Origin: Leifsonia sp. ZF2019
Lineage (GTDB): Bacteria > Actinomycetota > Actinomycetes > Actinomycetales > Microbacteriaceae
Assembly: GCF_019924635.1 (NCBI RefSeq)
Contig: NZ_CP065037.1
Location: forward strand, 3,224,001 to 3,288,000
Reading direction: 5' to 3'
DNA: 64,000 nucleotides
Shown: positions 62,487 to 64,000 of the stretch, piece by piece
Layout: every line of letters begins with the position of its first letter
Position numbering within the stretch: position 1 is the stretch's first letter
Position numbers and translations under genes: made by a program
The notes under the pieces: model-generated
What the model was told of the DNA's origin: nothing
What the model saw: the letters and a program-made list of their open reading frames with translations, nothing else
Database searches by the model: none

Positions 62487-63254
62487 TTATGCCTCAACTC
62501 CTGCTGCGGCCGGCGCGGTCTCCGCGGCGGGGGCGTTGCCCCGGCCACCGCGACGCGGGCGGTCGTTGCGCTCGCGCGACGGCTTGGCGTTCGCCTGCTC
62601 GCGAGCCAGTTCCTTGTTCGTGATGTCGCCCTTGTAGATCCACACCTTGACACCGATGCGACCGAAGGTGGTCTTGGCCTCGTAGAAGCCGTAGTCGATG
62701 TTGGCGCGGAGCGTGTGGAGCGGCACCCGGCCTTCGCGGTAGAACTCCGAGCGGCTCATCTCGGCGCCGCCGAGACGGCCGGACACCTGGATGCGGACAC
62801 CCTTGGCGCCGGCGCGCTGGGCGCCCTGCAGGCCCTTGCGCATCGCGCGGCGGAACGCCACACGTGCGGCGAGCTGCTCGGCGATGCCCTGGGCGACGAG
62901 CTGAGCGTCGGCCTCGGGGTTCTTGACCTCGAGGATGTTCAGCTGGATCTGCTTGCCCGAGAGCTTCTCGAGGTCGGCGCGGATGCGCTCGGCCTCGGCG
63001 CCACGACGACCGATCACGATGCCCGGACGGGCCGTGTGGATGTCCACGCGGACGCGGTCACGGGTGCGCTCGATCTCGATGCGGGACACGCCCGCGCGGT
63101 CGAGCGACGTCTTGAGCAGCGTGCGGATCTTGACGTCCTCGGCGAGGTAGTCGCTGTAGCGCTGACCCTTCTTCGTGCTGTCCGAGAACCAGCGCGACAC
63201 GTGGTCGGTGGTGATCCCGAGACGGAAGCCGTAGGGGTTTACTTTCTGGCCCAT
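62487..63254 (-). CDS. rpsC: 30S ribosomal protein S3
   Basis: The 255-aa product begins [20 protein letters not shown], with the KH domain around [20 protein letters not shown], and the C-terminal domain with [20 protein letters not shown] and [20 protein letters not shown]. The last 35 residues ([15 protein letters not shown]) are an Arg/Gly/Ala extension. It overlaps rplV by one base. Confidence 0.97.
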   Translation of the reverse strand: MGQKVNPYGFRLGITTDHVSRWFSDSTKKGQRYSDYLAEDVKIRTLLKTSLDRAGVSRIEIERTRDRVRVDIHTARPGIVIGRRGAEAERIRADLEKLSGKQIQLNILEVKNPEADAQLVAQGIAEQLAARVAFRRAMRKGLQGAQRAGAKGVRIQVSGRLGGAEMSRSEFYREGRVPLHTLRANIDYGFYEAKTTFGRIGVKVWIYKGDITNKELAREQANAKPSRERNDRPRRGGRGNAPAAETAPAAAGVEA

Positions 63255-63664
63255 TAGTTGCTCCCCTTCTTCACGGCGTTTGCCTTGGTAGCGGGCTTGG
63301 CGTCCTCGACCTCATCCGGCGTCGCGAGGACGATCGTGATGTGGCTGGTGCGCTTGTTGATGCGGAAGGCCCGACCCTGTGCGCGCGGCTGGAACCGCTT
63401 GAGGGTGGTGCCCTCGTCCACGAAGGCGCGGCTCACGTAGAGGTCCTGCTCGTCCAGGTAGGTGTTGGACTGGTCCGCCTTGACGCGCGCGTTGGCGATG
63501 GCCGACGCGACCAGCTTGTACACCGGCTCGCTCGCGCTCTGCGGCGCGAACTTCAGGATGGCCAGGGCCTCCTGAGCCTGCTTGCCGCGGATCAGGTTGA
63601 CGACGCGGCGGGCCTTCATGGGGGTGACGCGGATGTGTCGCACGCGTGCGATCGACTCCACCAT
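63254..63664 (-). CDS. rplV: 50S ribosomal protein L22
   Basis: The 136-aa product has [40 protein letters not shown] and the extended loop [20 protein letters not shown] lining the exit tunnel, [16 protein letters not shown] short tail follows. It lies 25 nt after rpsS. Confidence 0.97.
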   Translation of the reverse strand: MVESIARVRHIRVTPMKARRVVNLIRGKQAQEALAILKFAPQSASEPVYKLVASAIANARVKADQSNTYLDEQDLYVSRAFVDEGTTLKRFQPRAQGRAFRINKRTSHITIVLATPDEVEDAKPATKANAVKKGSN

Positions 63665-63689
63665 TTCTCTCCTCCTTTTCGCCTCCGCG

Positions 63690-63971
63690 TTAGCGGCGGC
63701 GACCCTTCTTGTCGTCCTTCACGTGGCCGCGGAAGGTACGCGTCGGCGCGAACTCGCCGAGCTTGTGACCGACCATGGTCTCGGTGACGAACACCGGGAT
63801 GTGCTTGCGACCGTCGTGCACCGCGATGGTGTGACCCAGCATGGCCGGGACGATCATCGAGCGGCGCGACCAGGTCTTGATCACGTTCTTGCTGTTGGCC
63901 TCGTTCGCGGCGACCACCTTGCGAAACAGGTGCTCGTCGACGAAGGGGCCCTTCTTGAGACTGCGTGGCAT
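63690..63971 (-). CDS. rpsS: 30S ribosomal protein S19
   Basis: The 93-aa product begins [20 protein letters not shown], with [20 protein letters not shown] and [20 protein letters not shown]. It lies 12 nt after the rplB stop in S10 operon order. Confidence 0.97.
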   Translation of the reverse strand: MPRSLKKGPFVDEHLFRKVVAANEANSKNVIKTWSRRSMIVPAMLGHTIAVHDGRKHIPVFVTETMVGHKLGEFAPTRTFRGHVKDDKKGRRR

Positions 63972-63983
63972 CTTCTCGAACTC

Positions 63984-64000
63984 CTACTTGCGCTTCTTGC
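63984..64000 (-). CDS. rplB: 50S ribosomal protein L2, last codons only
   Basis: Only four codons (Lys-Lys-Arg-Lys) and a TAG stop are in the window. The identity is inferred from the universal rplB-rpsS order and the basic C-terminus of L2; the sequence by itself is too short to prove it. Confidence 0.6.

Overview
The window is a high-GC chromosomal segment from an actinobacterium, most likely a member of the Microbacteriaceae (Leifsonia-like). The evidence is the GuaB/GuaB3 pair, the stand-alone groES under CIRCE control, the actinobacterial ribosomal gene order, frequent GTG/TTG starts, and many genes whose start codon lies 6-8 nt after a TAnnnT box (leaderless mRNAs). The genus cannot be fixed from the sequence alone. 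No rRNA, tRNA, CRISPR array or replication origin was seen, and no gene-free stretch exceeds 300 bases.

Layout. 1-3895: truncated pcrA/uvrD helicase, a glycerophosphodiester phosphodiesterase, a small membrane protein and a YccA/Bax-inhibitor-1 protein. 3915-5418: a bidirectional terminator whose perfect 17-bp stem has been split by an IS30-family element. 5449-14666: guaA (probably starting at ATT), DUF3817, SURF1, a KhtTU-type K+/H+ antiporter, glpD, guaB3 and a PatB/MalY aminotransferase. 14634-18570: a lactococcin-972-type bacteriocin cassette (bacteriocin, lipoprotein, peptidoglycan-binding adaptor, ABC ATPase, permease). It is flanked by a 26-bp direct repeat that duplicates the 3' end of the aminotransferase gene, as if the cassette had been inserted there. 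18574-21941: ABC-F ATPase and guaB.

22030-28440: an amino-acid/amine uptake and catabolism operon (aldehyde dehydrogenase, PuuD-like amidotransferase, DUF3830 protein, binding protein, permease, ATPase) next to a two-domain Lrp/AsnC regulator. 28445-31079: rarD, groES with two CIRCE operators, and a divergent THUMP-like methyltransferase gene. 31110-40844: a cell-envelope and tRNA-t6A block (glmS-acpS-alr-tsaE ... tsaB-rimI-tsaD). This block is interrupted by a four-gene type-VII-secretion-like substrate cluster (EspC-like protein, DUF1023 hydrolase, lipoprotein, WXG100 protein). 40887-44272: coaA, two tandem XRE regulators and a HipBA toxin-antitoxin pair.

44274-64000: glmM-rpsI-rplM, truA, an OatA-like acyltransferase, a double-GNAT protein, then the long ribosomal alpha/spc/S10 array in reverse orientation (rplQ to the last codons of rplB). 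The array includes secY, adk, map and infA, lacks rpsN, and has strong hairpins at four internal junctions. The rplM and infA promoters share a 16-bp sequence at the predicted transcription start, with identical spacing from the -10 box. This is a candidate undescribed control signal for ribosomal/translation operons.

The strongest leads are the bacteriocin cassette with its flanking repeats, the shared start-site motif of rplM and infA, the IS-split terminator, and the reuse of upstream stop codons inside -10 boxes.
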